Assembly: GCA_030446485.1 (NCBI GenBank)
Contig: JAUJNF010000001.1
Coordinates: 62,001 to 126,000 of the forward strand
Direction: 5' to 3'
Length of the DNA stretch: 64,000 bases
From: Thermoleophilaceae bacterium
GTDB lineage: Bacteria; Actinomycetota; Thermoleophilia; Solirubrobacterales; Thermoleophilaceae
The position numbers were made by a program, and so were the translations under genes. The stretch's first letter is position 1; each line of letters starts with the position of its first letter. A model generated the notes under the pieces. It was not told the origin of the DNA. It did no database searches and worked only from the letters and a program-made list of their open reading frames with translations. Shown piece by piece: positions 11,094 through 18,481 of this stretch.

Positions 11094-11186
11094 CGGTCCT
11101 CCAGCATCTCATTTGCCTTCGCCGGGCGGAGATCTCCGATGGACCGGCGACTTCACGTGCGGCGAGCCGCGGGTAGGATCCGCGCC

Positions 11187-11542
11187 GTGATCAGCAAGCT
11201 CGACTTCATCGGCGTCCCATCGCAGGACGCCGAACGCTCACGCACCTTCTACGTGGAGACCCTCGGGCTGCGCCCGGACGAGCATTCGCGCTTCGAGGCC
11301 TGGGCGGGCGAGACCTGCTTTGGCATCTGGGAGCCCGAGAAGTTCGGCATGCCGTTCGCGGCGCAGAAGAACGCACACCCGCCCTGCACGTGCACGACGT
11401 GGCCGCGCGCGCGGAGCTCGAGGGCAAGGGCGTCGTGTTCGCCGGGGACACGCTCGACACGGGCGTCTGCCACATGGCGTTCTTCAACGACCCGGACGGG
11501 AACGACCTGATGCTGCACCACCGCTACACCCCGTACGACTGA
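11187..11542 (+). pseudogene. VOC family (glyoxalase-like) protein, one frameshift
   Basis: From GTG at 11187 the first frame gives LDFIGVPSQDAERSRTFYVE, the first beta-alpha-beta-beta-beta half of a vicinal-oxygen-chelate domain. At the C run 11378-11380 the homologous reading moves to another frame (ALHVHDVAARAELEGKG, then GVCHMAFFNDPDGNDLMLHH and TGA at 11540). One missing C restores a normal protein of about 118 aa. VOC proteins bind a metal between two such halves and act as glyoxalases, dioxygenases or resistance proteins; the activity here is not determined. This is the third G/C-run deletion within 1.7 kb. Confidence 0.82.
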
Positions 11543-11568
11543 GCGCGCGCGGCGGAGAGCCCCAGCAG

Positions 11569-12648
11569 GTGGCCGGGGCGACGGACTTCGTCGTCAGGCG
11601 AGACGACCTGCACGACTGCCGCGTGACCGACGGCCCGGTGCCCGAAGTCGCGCCCGGCCAGGCGCTGCTCGAGGTGAGCGCCTTCGGGCTCACCTCGAAC
11701 AACATCACCTACGCCGTGTTCGGCGAGGCCATGAGCTACTGGGACTTCTTCCCGGCCGACGAGGGCTGGGGCCGGGTGCCGGTCTGGGGCTTTGCCGAGG
11801 TGGCCGCCTCCCCTGACGAGGGGCTCGAGGAGGGCGCGCGGGTATTCGGCTACCTGCCTCCCTCCACGCACCTCGTCGTCACGCCGGAGCGGATGAGCGG
11901 GCACGGCTTCACCGACGCCTCGCCACACCGCGCGGCCCTGCCGGCGGCCTACAACGCCTACACCCGAGTGGCCGCCGATCCCTCCCACCGGCCCGAACGA
12001 GAGGACCAGCAGATGCTCTTGCGCCCCCTCTTCTTCACCTCCTTCCTGCTCGACGACTTCCTGGCCGACAGCGGGCTGTTCGGCGCCGAGACGGTGGTGA
12101 TCTCGAGCGCTTCGAGCAAGACGGCCCACGGCACGGCGTTCCTCCTCGCCCAGCGGGAGAACGTCCAGGTGATTGGCCTCACCTCTTCGCGAAGCACGGC
12201 GTTCGCGGAAGGCCTCGGCGTGTTCGACCGCGTGGTCGGCTACGACGAGGTCCCGGCGCTTCCGCGCGACAGCGCCGTCTATGTAGATGTCGCGGGCGAC
12301 CCGGACACGCGCCGCGCGGTTCACGAGCACTACGGCGAGCTGCTCAGGCACAGCGCGGTGGTGGGAGCCACCCACCACGACCGGGTCGGGGCGGACTCCG
12401 ACCCGCCGCCCGGCACGAGCCCGACCTTCTTCTTCGCGCCCGATCGCGTGCGCACGCGGGGCGACGACTGGGGTCGCGATGGTCTCGAGCGGCGCCTCGC
12501 GCAGGCATGGGAGCCGTACGTCGAGTGGACGGACGGGTGGCTCGCGGTGAAGCACGAGCGAGGCGCGGAGGCGCTCCAGCGCACCTATCTCGACCTCCTC
12601 GACGGCCGCATCGACCCGGCCACCGGGCACGTGCTCTCCCTGCGCTGA
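11569..12648 (+). CDS. DUF2855 family protein
   Basis: 359 aa from GTG at 11569 (GGAGAG upstream), 26 nt after the VOC reading frame. The sequence matches DUF2855 along its length: ALLEVSAFGLTSNNITYAVFGE, GWGRVPVWGFAEV, GARVFGYLPPSTHLVV, and SSASSKTAHGTAFLL with a nucleotide-binding-like turn. The fold resembles zinc-free medium-chain alcohol dehydrogenase/quinone reductase proteins. No substrate is known for the family. The Ser-Lys motif (SSASSKT) is the most conserved visible feature. Confidence 0.88.
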   Translation: MAGATDFVVRRDDLHDCRVTDGPVPEVAPGQALLEVSAFGLTSNNITYAVFGEAMSYWDFFPADEGWGRVPVWGFAEVAASPDEGLEEGARVFGYLPPSTHLVVTPERMSGHGFTDASPHRAALPAAYNAYTRVAADPSHRPEREDQQMLLRPLFFTSFLLDDFLADSGLFGAETVVISSASSKTAHGTAFLLAQRENVQVIGLTSSRSTAFAEGLGVFDRVVGYDEVPALPRDSAVYVDVAGDPDTRRAVHEHYGELLRHSAVVGATHHDRVGADSDPPPGTSPTFFFAPDRVRTRGDDWGRDGLERRLAQAWEPYVEWTDGWLAVKHERGAEALQRTYLDLLDGRIDPATGHVLSLR

Positions 12649-12941
12649 CCCGGGATGGGCACGACGCTGCTGGCGTTGCCGTTCGGGCTGGCGATCGGCT
12701 TCGTGGTCGGCTCTCCGCGGAGCTGCTGCCTGGTGCCGACGCCATGTTGCCCTCCGGCGAGACGTACCAGGGAAACGCTCGATGTCCGAACCCGTGGGCG
12801 AGCCATCACCGGCGAAAGCGATCAGCCGTGCCGATCTCGCCCCCCGCGCAGGACCGGGATACGACCCCGCAAGACCCGGATACCATCGCACCCGCGCCTC
12901 GGGGGTGTGCCTCGCGGCAGCGCTACGAGTAAGGAGCACGC
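12649..12941. other. Intergenic region, nothing convincing
   Basis: 293 nt between the DUF2855 and MetE-like genes. An ATG at 12655 starts a short hydrophobic stretch (LLALPFGLAIGFVVG) that turns into arginine- and proline-rich out-of-frame-like sequence, so I do not call a gene. It could be the remnant of a small membrane protein. The last 20 nt hold the TAAGGAG ribosome-binding site of the next gene. Confidence 0.5.
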
Positions 12942-14084
12942 ATGCCGATCCCCACCGAGACCGTCGGGTCGCTCCCGCGTCCGATGAAGCTGCAGGAGGC
13001 CTACGAGGCCTACGACCAGGGGCAGATCACCTTCGAGCAGCTCCAGGCCGAGCAGGATGAGGCCGCCGAGGACTCGATCCGCAGGCTCGAGCAGACCGGC
13101 GAGACCTACGTCAACGACGGCGAACAGCGCGAGTCGAGCTTCGCCACCTACCCGATCACGGACACGCTCGCGGGCACGGGATTGGCCGAGAACATGGCCG
13201 GGGACGGCCAGTACTTCGCGATCTTCGACGACGGCCACCATCGCCAGCTCCCGCGCCTCACGAGCGGCCCCTTTCGCTACAAGAACCACGCTGCCGAGTA
13301 CGTCGAGAAGAACAGGCAGCTCACCGACAGGCCGGTCAAGCAGGCGGTGATCTCGGCCTCGATGATGATGTTGCTCTATCCGCTCGAGGAGGAGATCGAG
13401 GGCTACCCGCGCGAACAGTTTCTGGAGGACGTCGTCGACGAGGTGGAGCGGGACATCCGCCGCTGCTTTGCGGCGGGCGCCCAGCGCGTGTCGATCGACT
13501 TCACCGAGGGTCGCCTGGCGAACAAGAACGACGCGCGCAACCCCTGGACCGGCAAGGACATGCTGCAGGAGTTCATCGACCTGAACAACCGCGTCCTCGA
13601 CCGCTTCTCGGCCGACGAGCGCCGGAACATCGGCGTGCACACCTGCCCCGGCGGCGACATGGACTCGGTGCACTCCAAGGAGGTGCCCTACGAGAAGCTG
13701 CTGACCAAGATGTTCCAGCTCAACGCCGGGTACTTCCTCATCCAGTGCGCGAGCGAGGACGACAAGGAGAAGGTCTACAAGCTGGTGGGTGACAACAGCC
13801 GTGACGACGCCAACGGCGTCCCGCAGGTGTGCTTCATCGGGGTGATCAATCCCCTCACGCCCGAGGTCGAGACGGCCGAGGAGGTGAAGAACCGCCTGGT
13901 GACGGCCGCCAGGTACATCCCCGTCGAGCGCCTAGGGGCCACCGACGACTGTGGCTTCTCGCCGTTCAGCCGCGACGAGAAGCCGCGGCACGGGTCGCCC
14001 GACTTCGCGCGCGACGTGGCGATGCAGAAGATCCGGGCGCGGATCGAGGGGGCACGGATGGCCTCAGAGGAGCTGGGCGTCTAG
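12942..14084 (+). CDS. Cobalamin-independent methionine synthase (MetE C-domain) family protein
   Basis: 380 aa with a TAAGGAG ribosome-binding site 8 nt before ATG. It corresponds to the catalytic C-terminal barrel of MetE: TETVGSLPRP at the start, SIDFTEGRLA in the core, the zinc-ligand segment GVHTCPGGD, and the late Cys in ATDDCGFSPF. It lacks the N-terminal half of full MetE (about 750 aa). Stand-alone C-domain proteins occur in archaea and actinobacteria and transfer methyl groups to thiols, often homocysteine, from a folate or corrinoid donor. The donor here cannot be read. AhcY at 45 kb belongs to the same methyl cycle. Confidence 0.87.
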   Translation: MPIPTETVGSLPRPMKLQEAYEAYDQGQITFEQLQAEQDEAAEDSIRRLEQTGETYVNDGEQRESSFATYPITDTLAGTGLAENMAGDGQYFAIFDDGHHRQLPRLTSGPFRYKNHAAEYVEKNRQLTDRPVKQAVISASMMMLLYPLEEEIEGYPREQFLEDVVDEVERDIRRCFAAGAQRVSIDFTEGRLANKNDARNPWTGKDMLQEFIDLNNRVLDRFSADERRNIGVHTCPGGDMDSVHSKEVPYEKLLTKMFQLNAGYFLIQCASEDDKEKVYKLVGDNSRDDANGVPQVCFIGVINPLTPEVETAEEVKNRLVTAARYIPVERLGATDDCGFSPFSRDEKPRHGSPDFARDVAMQKIRARIEGARMASEELGV

Positions 14085-14145
14085 TGACCTGAGTCGGAAG
14101 TCCGGCTCCAGCTTCCCGAGGGGCAGGCCGCGGGAGGTGCGCGGA

Positions 14146-14334
14146 ATGACGACTCAGGTCACCAGCGAGCAGGCGCCTTCCCCGTCGGGTCACACCCGGC
14201 GGCGAGCCGATCCCTCGCTGCTGCACCCGGCCTACCGGCCCGCCGGCTGCCGGCTGCTCAGGCCGGGGCCTGAGCGGGCACCGGCCCCCGTGTGCACGAT
14301 CCTCGTGAACCTGCGGGTCGGGGAGCCCGGATGA
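14146..14334 (+). CDS. Possible small ORF overlapping the methyltransferase start
   Basis: 62 codons from ATG at 14146 (GGGAGG about 10 nt upstream), ending in TGA that overlaps the next ATG as ATGA. The product is Arg/Pro-rich with no recognised domain. The overlap and ribosome-binding site favour translation, possibly as a coupling leader. The composition is that of random high-GC sequence, so this is weak. Confidence 0.25.
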   Translation: MTTQVTSEQAPSPSGHTRRRADPSLLHPAYRPAGCRLLRPGPERAPAPVCTILVNLRVGEPG

Positions 14335-14711
14335 GCGAGCGGCTGCGGTCGGTCGTCGAGCAACTGGAGATCCGGCCGGACGACCGGGTGCTCGAGATCG
14401 GATGCGGGCACGGGGTGGCGGCGACGCTCGTGTGCGAGCGCTTCGTGGAAGGACGTCTGACGGCGGTCGACCGCTCGGCGAAGATGATCGAGGCCGCGAC
14501 ACGCCGGAACGCCGTCCACGTCGAGGCCGGCAGGGCGGAGTTCCTCGTGGCGACGCTCGAGGATCTCGATCTGGGCGAACGCCGCTTCGACAAGATCTTC
14601 GCGGTCCGGGTCGGCCTCTTCCACCGGAACCCGGATCGTGCTCACGACATCGTCCGAAGGTGGCTCGCGCCCGGCGGAACGGTCGTGGCCCGCTTCGACG
14701 AGCCGAGCTAG
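14331..14711 (+). CDS. Class I SAM-dependent methyltransferase (small)
   Basis: 126 aa. It shows a Rossmann SAM site (DDRVLEIGCGHGVAATLV), the acidic residue after strand 2 (LTAVDRSAKMIEAA), and a motif like DKIFAVRVGLF in place of the usual strand 4. WLAPGGTVVARFDEPS completes the core, so it is a minimal methyltransferase of the Methyltransf_11/25 type with no substrate-binding extension. The stop shares the palindrome CTAG (14708-14711) with an alternative end of the convergent channel gene. The substrate is unknown. Confidence 0.8.
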   Translation: MSERLRSVVEQLEIRPDDRVLEIGCGHGVAATLVCERFVEGRLTAVDRSAKMIEAATRRNAVHVEAGRAEFLVATLEDLDLGERRFDKIFAVRVGLFHRNPDRAHDIVRRWLAPGGTVVARFDEPS

Positions 14712-14747
14712 AACCTCGGGGCGGGCCGGGCGCGCGAGGAGTGCGGA

Positions 14748-15398
14748 TCAGGCCGGCGCCGCACCACCACGGCCCCCACCCCCGAGAACACCCAGGCCCC
14801 CAATGGGACCCCGGCCCCCCGCTCGATCATCACGAGCGAACGCGCCGGGGCCCTGACGAAGGACCACGTCGCTCAGGCCGGTGCTCGTGAGGGTGGTGAA
14901 GCTGAGGAAGAGCAACTCCATCCACGTGCGCTCCCCGGTGGGGTCGATCGCCGCCGTGAAGCTGCCGGGATCGAGCGCCTGGCAGACCGTGTAGAGGTAG
15001 GCGAACCCCCAGGCCACGAGCGTGAAGGTTGCCCCCACCGCGAACAGCTCGTCGCGGGAGATGTAGTGATCCGCGAGCATGTAGGCGATGAGCGCCCCGG
15101 CCGCGTAGAAGTACAGAACCGCCTCGAGGGCCGACGAGTAGGGCAGCAGATCGTCGCTGCCGCTCACCACCTGGATCAGCAGGAGCAAGGTCGCCGGCGC
15201 GCCGAGCACCAGCACGAACCAAGAACCCGCCGGTGAGCTGCGCACGGTCAGCACCACCAGCCCGAGGATCAGGATGCCGAACACGCTGAACAGCGCGCGA
15301 CCGGTATCGCTGCCCTCCATGTAGGGGTAGAGCAGCACCCCCCCGAGCTGAGCGGCAAGCAGGATCGCTGAGGGGTTCCCTCGGGCGGCCTGCAGCAT
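14748..15398 (-). CDS. Two-helix ion channel family protein, C-terminus probably frameshifted
   Basis: 216 aa in the open frame. Several hydrophobic helices are followed by a pore loop MELLFLSFTTLTSTGLSDVV, which resembles the filter region of bacterial two-TM potassium-channel-like proteins, although TGLSD replaces TGYGD. After the filter the frame becomes Gly/Arg-rich junk. The +1 frame from about 14860 gives VRAPARSLVMIERGAG, the residues expected before the last helix, ending at TAG 14708. One extra base at CTTC (14858-14861) would explain this. Ion selectivity is uncertain because of the filter sequence. Confidence 0.7.
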   Translation of the reverse strand: MLQAARGNPSAILLAAQLGGVLLYPYMEGSDTGRALFSVFGILILGLVVLTVRSSPAGSWFVLVLGAPATLLLLIQVVSGSDDLLPYSSALEAVLYFYAAGALIAYMLADHYISRDELFAVGATFTLVAWGFAYLYTVCQALDPGSFTAAIDPTGERTWMELLFLSFTTLTSTGLSDVVLRQGPGAFARDDRAGGRGPIGGLGVLGGGGRGGAAPA

Positions 15399-15460
15399 GC
15401 CCGGAAGCTAGCCAGCCCTCCGGTCGGCCCCGCGCGAGCGCGGGCCGATCCGGCTCCGCC

Positions 15461-17767
15461 CTATCCGGTGAACCGCGGGGCGCGAGCGCGGCCGCAGGCC
15501 CGCACCGTTCGAGCCCCGCGGACGCTCTCTCCACCCCGCAGCGACGCGCGCGCCAAGACCCGCACCGAGCCCCCCTGTCGAGTGCGCTCGGCCACGATCC
15601 GGCTGAAGGGAGCGCGCCGGTCGCGGCCCGCCCGCCGCCCGTTGGCGAAGAAGTCGACGTGCCGCGCGGAGGAGCCGCGGACGATCGCCGTCGCGCGAAC
15701 GCCGTCGCCGGTGCAGCGAGCGCGCAACCGCATCCGGGGCGAGGGCGACGGCGACGGGCGGGGGTCGCCGCCCGATCCGCAGGCCGGCGCCGCGGCCGCC
15801 GCCACGCCGGGCGCGAGCGCCTGGCCCGGCGGCACGACGGGCGTGGCGGTTGGAAGCACCACCTGGCAGTCGGCCCGCTCGCGCACCGGCAGCCTCAGCT
15901 CCAGCCGCTCCACCTGGATCTGGAACGGCTGGTTCGAGACCCGCCCGTACGGCGGGTCGGCAGCGAGGAGCTCGAGCCTCGGCACGTGGCCGGCGGCGAA
16001 CGTCCAGCCGTTGGGGTGGAGCTGGAAGACGTCGCTCGAGCCGCCCGAGGGCCGATAGAGGCCCCGTGCCACCAGCGTCTGGGAGCGGCCGTCGGGGGCC
16101 ACGTCCCACAGGCGCGCGGCCACCTGCGTGGCGCTCGGCTGTCCGCTCACCGCGAGGCGCGCCGCGATCGTGGGCGCGCCGAGGAGCGTGTAGCCGGAGG
16201 CCGGCGCCGGCGGCAGCCGGTAGCTCGCCGTACCGGGGGCGTCGTCGGCGCCCGTCCGCCGGCACGCATCGCCGCCGCCGGTGGCAGGATCGATCGCGAG
16301 GCCCACGGCCGGATCGCCACCCCCGGAGAGGATCGCCTGGCGAGCGGTCGACGAGTAGCGCACCTCGCCGCCCGCCAGCGCGCTGAACTCGGGCGCCCGG
16401 AATGGCCCGCCAGAGGGCGCGCTGCGCGGGCACGTCTGGGTGAAGGCCTCGACGCCCTGCGCCGGCGCCGCGCCATCGCCGCGGACGTGCTGGTCGAACC
16501 AGTCGTGGATGGCCTCGATGAGGCGCGCTCGCTCCGGCGCCTTGTTCGAGGCGCGCTGATGGCCGAAGTCGCCCAACAGGAGCGAGATCGGCGTGCTCGG
16601 GTGATCGCGCCGCGTGCGGTTCACGAACCGGAGCGTCTCGTCCACCGGAAAGAGGTCGTCGGTGAACCCGCTTCCTACGAACAGCGGCGGGGGCCGGCTG
16701 GTCGGGTCGATGTAGTAGGCGGAGCGAAAGCGCTGGAAGCGCTCGACCAGCGACCTCGCCATAGCGTCGTCGTAGGGCTCGCCCGCGTCGGCGCGCGCCA
16801 CCGCGGTCGCAACGTCCGCCTCCGGGTCGACCCCCGGCGGCACGAGGAAGCCGATCGGGCGGCCCGGCACGAATGGCTCCCCGGTCGGCTGTCCGGGACC
16901 GATCGCGAACTGGGCCGCCGCGAAGATCGCGTTGGCGAACGTGGTCTTGAAGACCCCCACGGGCGTCGCGCCGGCCTCCGGGGGAACCACCGTGTTGGTG
17001 AACGTACGGCCGTTGGGAAGCACCGCGTAGACCAGGTCCGTCCACGGGATCACAGGTGCGGAGGCCGCGAGCCGCAGGGCCGTGCCCCGCGGGCTGCGCC
17101 AGGGCACCAGCCGCCCGTCGGGCAGCATCACGCGGTCGCTCAGGGCGGTGAGGATGAACGACTGGCCACCGCCGTACGAGTCGCCCGTGACGCCGATGCG
17201 GGCGGGGTCGGCCACACCGTCGTCCACCAGGCGGCCGATCAGCTCCTGCGTGTCGCGGACCTCGTAGCGCGCGTCGGCGAGATGGATGTAGCCGCGCGAG
17301 CACGGCTCCGGGTTCGCGAGGCGCGACTCCGGCGTGCCACACGAGCCCCAGAACCCCCGAGCCGTGTAGGTGAGGACGGCGTAGCCCTCCTTCGCCCAGC
17401 CGTACGCGTTGTCGGTGTAGGCGGTCGATTCCGGGTCGAGGTACTCGTACTTGCTGTTGCCCAGGCCGTGCTGCTCGACCACCAGCGGCAGGCCGGTCGC
17501 GCCTGCCGACGGCAGCGTGAGCGTCGTGTCCAGCGGTATCCCGTCCCACGTGCGGACGAGGCCGGAGCACTGATAAACGCCCTGGACGGGCTCGCACCTG
17601 TCCAGGCCGAGCGGCGAGGCGGCGCGGGCGGGTGCCGCGACGAGACCGGTCAGCACAAGCGCCGCCACCACAGCCAGCGCTGCGAGATGTGCAGGTCCTC
17701 GGCGGTCTGTTCTCCTCCCCGGGCGCGTAGCGAGGAAGCTACCGGCTCCGGGCCCGGCGCGCCGCAC
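15461..17767 (-). CDS. Secreted CocE/NonD (peptidase S15-like) hydrolase
   Basis: 768 aa. An Arg-rich n-region and hydrophobic core (AALAVVAALVLTGLVAAPARA, about 29-50) form a signal peptide. The alpha/beta-hydrolase core has LPLVVEQHGLGNS, the nucleophile elbow GDSYGG with Ser197, and LLGDFGHQR supplying the likely His. The C-terminal half matches the jelly-roll domain of CocE/X-Pro dipeptidyl peptidases. The last 130 residues form a Pro-rich linker and an Arg-rich Ig-like end. It is probably an exported esterase or peptidase. The substrate is not known. It is single on the minus strand between convergent neighbours. Confidence 0.88.
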   Translation of the reverse strand: MRRAGPGAGSFLATRPGRRTDRRGPAHLAALAVVAALVLTGLVAAPARAASPLGLDRCEPVQGVYQCSGLVRTWDGIPLDTTLTLPSAGATGLPLVVEQHGLGNSKYEYLDPESTAYTDNAYGWAKEGYAVLTYTARGFWGSCGTPESRLANPEPCSRGYIHLADARYEVRDTQELIGRLVDDGVADPARIGVTGDSYGGGQSFILTALSDRVMLPDGRLVPWRSPRGTALRLAASAPVIPWTDLVYAVLPNGRTFTNTVVPPEAGATPVGVFKTTFANAIFAAAQFAIGPGQPTGEPFVPGRPIGFLVPPGVDPEADVATAVARADAGEPYDDAMARSLVERFQRFRSAYYIDPTSRPPPLFVGSGFTDDLFPVDETLRFVNRTRRDHPSTPISLLLGDFGHQRASNKAPERARLIEAIHDWFDQHVRGDGAAPAQGVEAFTQTCPRSAPSGGPFRAPEFSALAGGEVRYSSTARQAILSGGGDPAVGLAIDPATGGGDACRRTGADDAPGTASYRLPPAPASGYTLLGAPTIAARLAVSGQPSATQVAARLWDVAPDGRSQTLVARGLYRPSGGSSDVFQLHPNGWTFAAGHVPRLELLAADPPYGRVSNQPFQIQVERLELRLPVRERADCQVVLPTATPVVPPGQALAPGVAAAAAPACGSGGDPRPSPSPSPRMRLRARCTGDGVRATAIVRGSSARHVDFFANGRRAGRDRRAPFSRIVAERTRQGGSVRVLARASLRGGESVRGARTVRACGRARAPRFTG

Positions 17768-17866
17768 CTAGCAGCCGAGACTTGAGCGGCGGACCGCGCG
17801 AGTGGTCTCTTCGTCCAGCGGGCCCCCGAGAGCACAACCTGGCCTCACCCCCGGCGTTTGTACATG

Positions 17867-17944
17867 CGAGGCCAACGCCTCGTCGACAAAGGCAAAGCCG
17901 CCGTGAGGCGGCCGCGCAAAGCCAGGGGTCTCGCGTCGCGAGAC
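17867..17944 (+). promoter_or_regulatory. Three successive hairpins in the leader of the EPAPT protein
   Basis: The leader holds CGAGGC-CAAC-GCCTCG (17867-17882), GCCGCC-GTGA-GGCGGC (17897-17912) and the palindrome GTCTCGCG-T-CGCGAGAC (17928-17944). The ribosome-binding site AAAGGAGAG follows at 17957-17965. The alternation of stems before a strong ribosome-binding site suggests leader RNA structure. No function is shown. Confidence 0.45.
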
Positions 17945-17971
17945 AGCCCAGTTACCAAAGGAGAGCCGTAC

Positions 17972-18301
17972 ATGAGGATCGTCAAGACCGCAGCCGCACT
18001 CGCCACCGCCGTCGCCATGATGGCGGCGCCCGCCGCTCAGGCGGCTCCGCCCGACCACGCCAAGGCCAACGGCAAGCGTTGCCAGGGCGTGAGCAAGAAG
18101 CACGTGAAGGGCCAGAAGGGCACGCCGTTCAGCCAGTGCGTGAAGGCGAACAAGAAGGCCAAGAAGGTCAAGCCGGCCCCGGCCCCGAGCGAGCCCGCTC
18201 CCACCGAGCCCGTTCCCACGGAGCCTGCGCCGACCGAGCCCGCACCGACCGAGCCTGCTCCCACGGAGCCGGCCCCGACGGAGCCCGCTCCGACCGCCTG
18301 A
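17972..18301 (+). CDS. Small secreted EPAPT-repeat protein
   Basis: 109 aa from ATG at 17972 with the strong AAAGGAGAG ribosome-binding site; an in-frame upstream TTG at 17858 has none. The signal peptide is MRIVKTAAALATAVAMMA followed by APAAQA with cleavage at AQA/APP. A basic, Lys-rich middle (residues 30-70) carries two Cys. The tail consists of about seven copies of the pentapeptide EPAPT. This composition fits a wall-spanning or wall-associated extracellular protein. No domain family is recognised. Confidence 0.82.
   Translation: MRIVKTAAALATAVAMMAAPAAQAAPPDHAKANGKRCQGVSKKHVKGQKGTPFSQCVKANKKAKKVKPAPAPSEPAPTEPVPTEPAPTEPAPTEPAPTEPAPTEPAPTA
18187..18297 (+). repeat. 15-bp tandem repeat encoding EPAPT
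   Basis: About seven in-frame 15-bp units encode EPAPT, with synonymous differences (GCTCCC, GCGCCG, GCACCG), so the array is under protein-level selection rather than freshly expanded. Confidence 0.8.
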
Positions 18302-18312
18302 CCTCCAGCCAC

Positions 18313-18352
18313 GGCCGGCCGTCCTCGGGCGGCCGGCCGCGGCGACCTGTTT
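18313..18352 (+). terminator. Probable terminator after the EPAPT gene
   Basis: A 9-bp stem GGCCGGCCG/CGGCCGGCC (18313-18321 and 18330-18338) with an 8-nt loop lies 12 nt after the stop. A TTTT run at 18350 comes late, so this is a weak intrinsic terminator. Confidence 0.45.
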
Positions 18353-18481
18353 TCCGCCGTCCGCAGGCGCCGGCAAGCCCGAGCCGGAGGGGACGCCCCA
18401 GGGCAGGAGCGCGGAGTCCCACCGCGAAGAGGCCCCAATGTGGGGCCGACTCCCCTACCGAACTGATCGAGCGCGTCCAGA

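Noticed and set aside
9207-11186. Upstream part of the 767-aa plus ORF ending in the VOC protein
   Set aside because: Antisense to the ABC transporter genes; only the part from GTG 11187 has VOC similarity.
12655-12987. Possible TauE/SafE-like membrane protein start (LLALPFGLAIGFVVG)
   Set aside because: Only 15 hydrophobic residues, then Arg/Pro-rich sequence in every frame. Not enough to call a gene or pseudogene.
15659-17785. 708-aa plus-strand ORF opposite the CocE-like hydrolase
   Set aside because: Antisense shadow; the minus-strand frame has a signal peptide and catalytic motifs.
18187-18297. CRISPR-like or minisatellite array
   Set aside because: 15-bp units in frame encode EPAPT with synonymous variation; it is a protein repeat.
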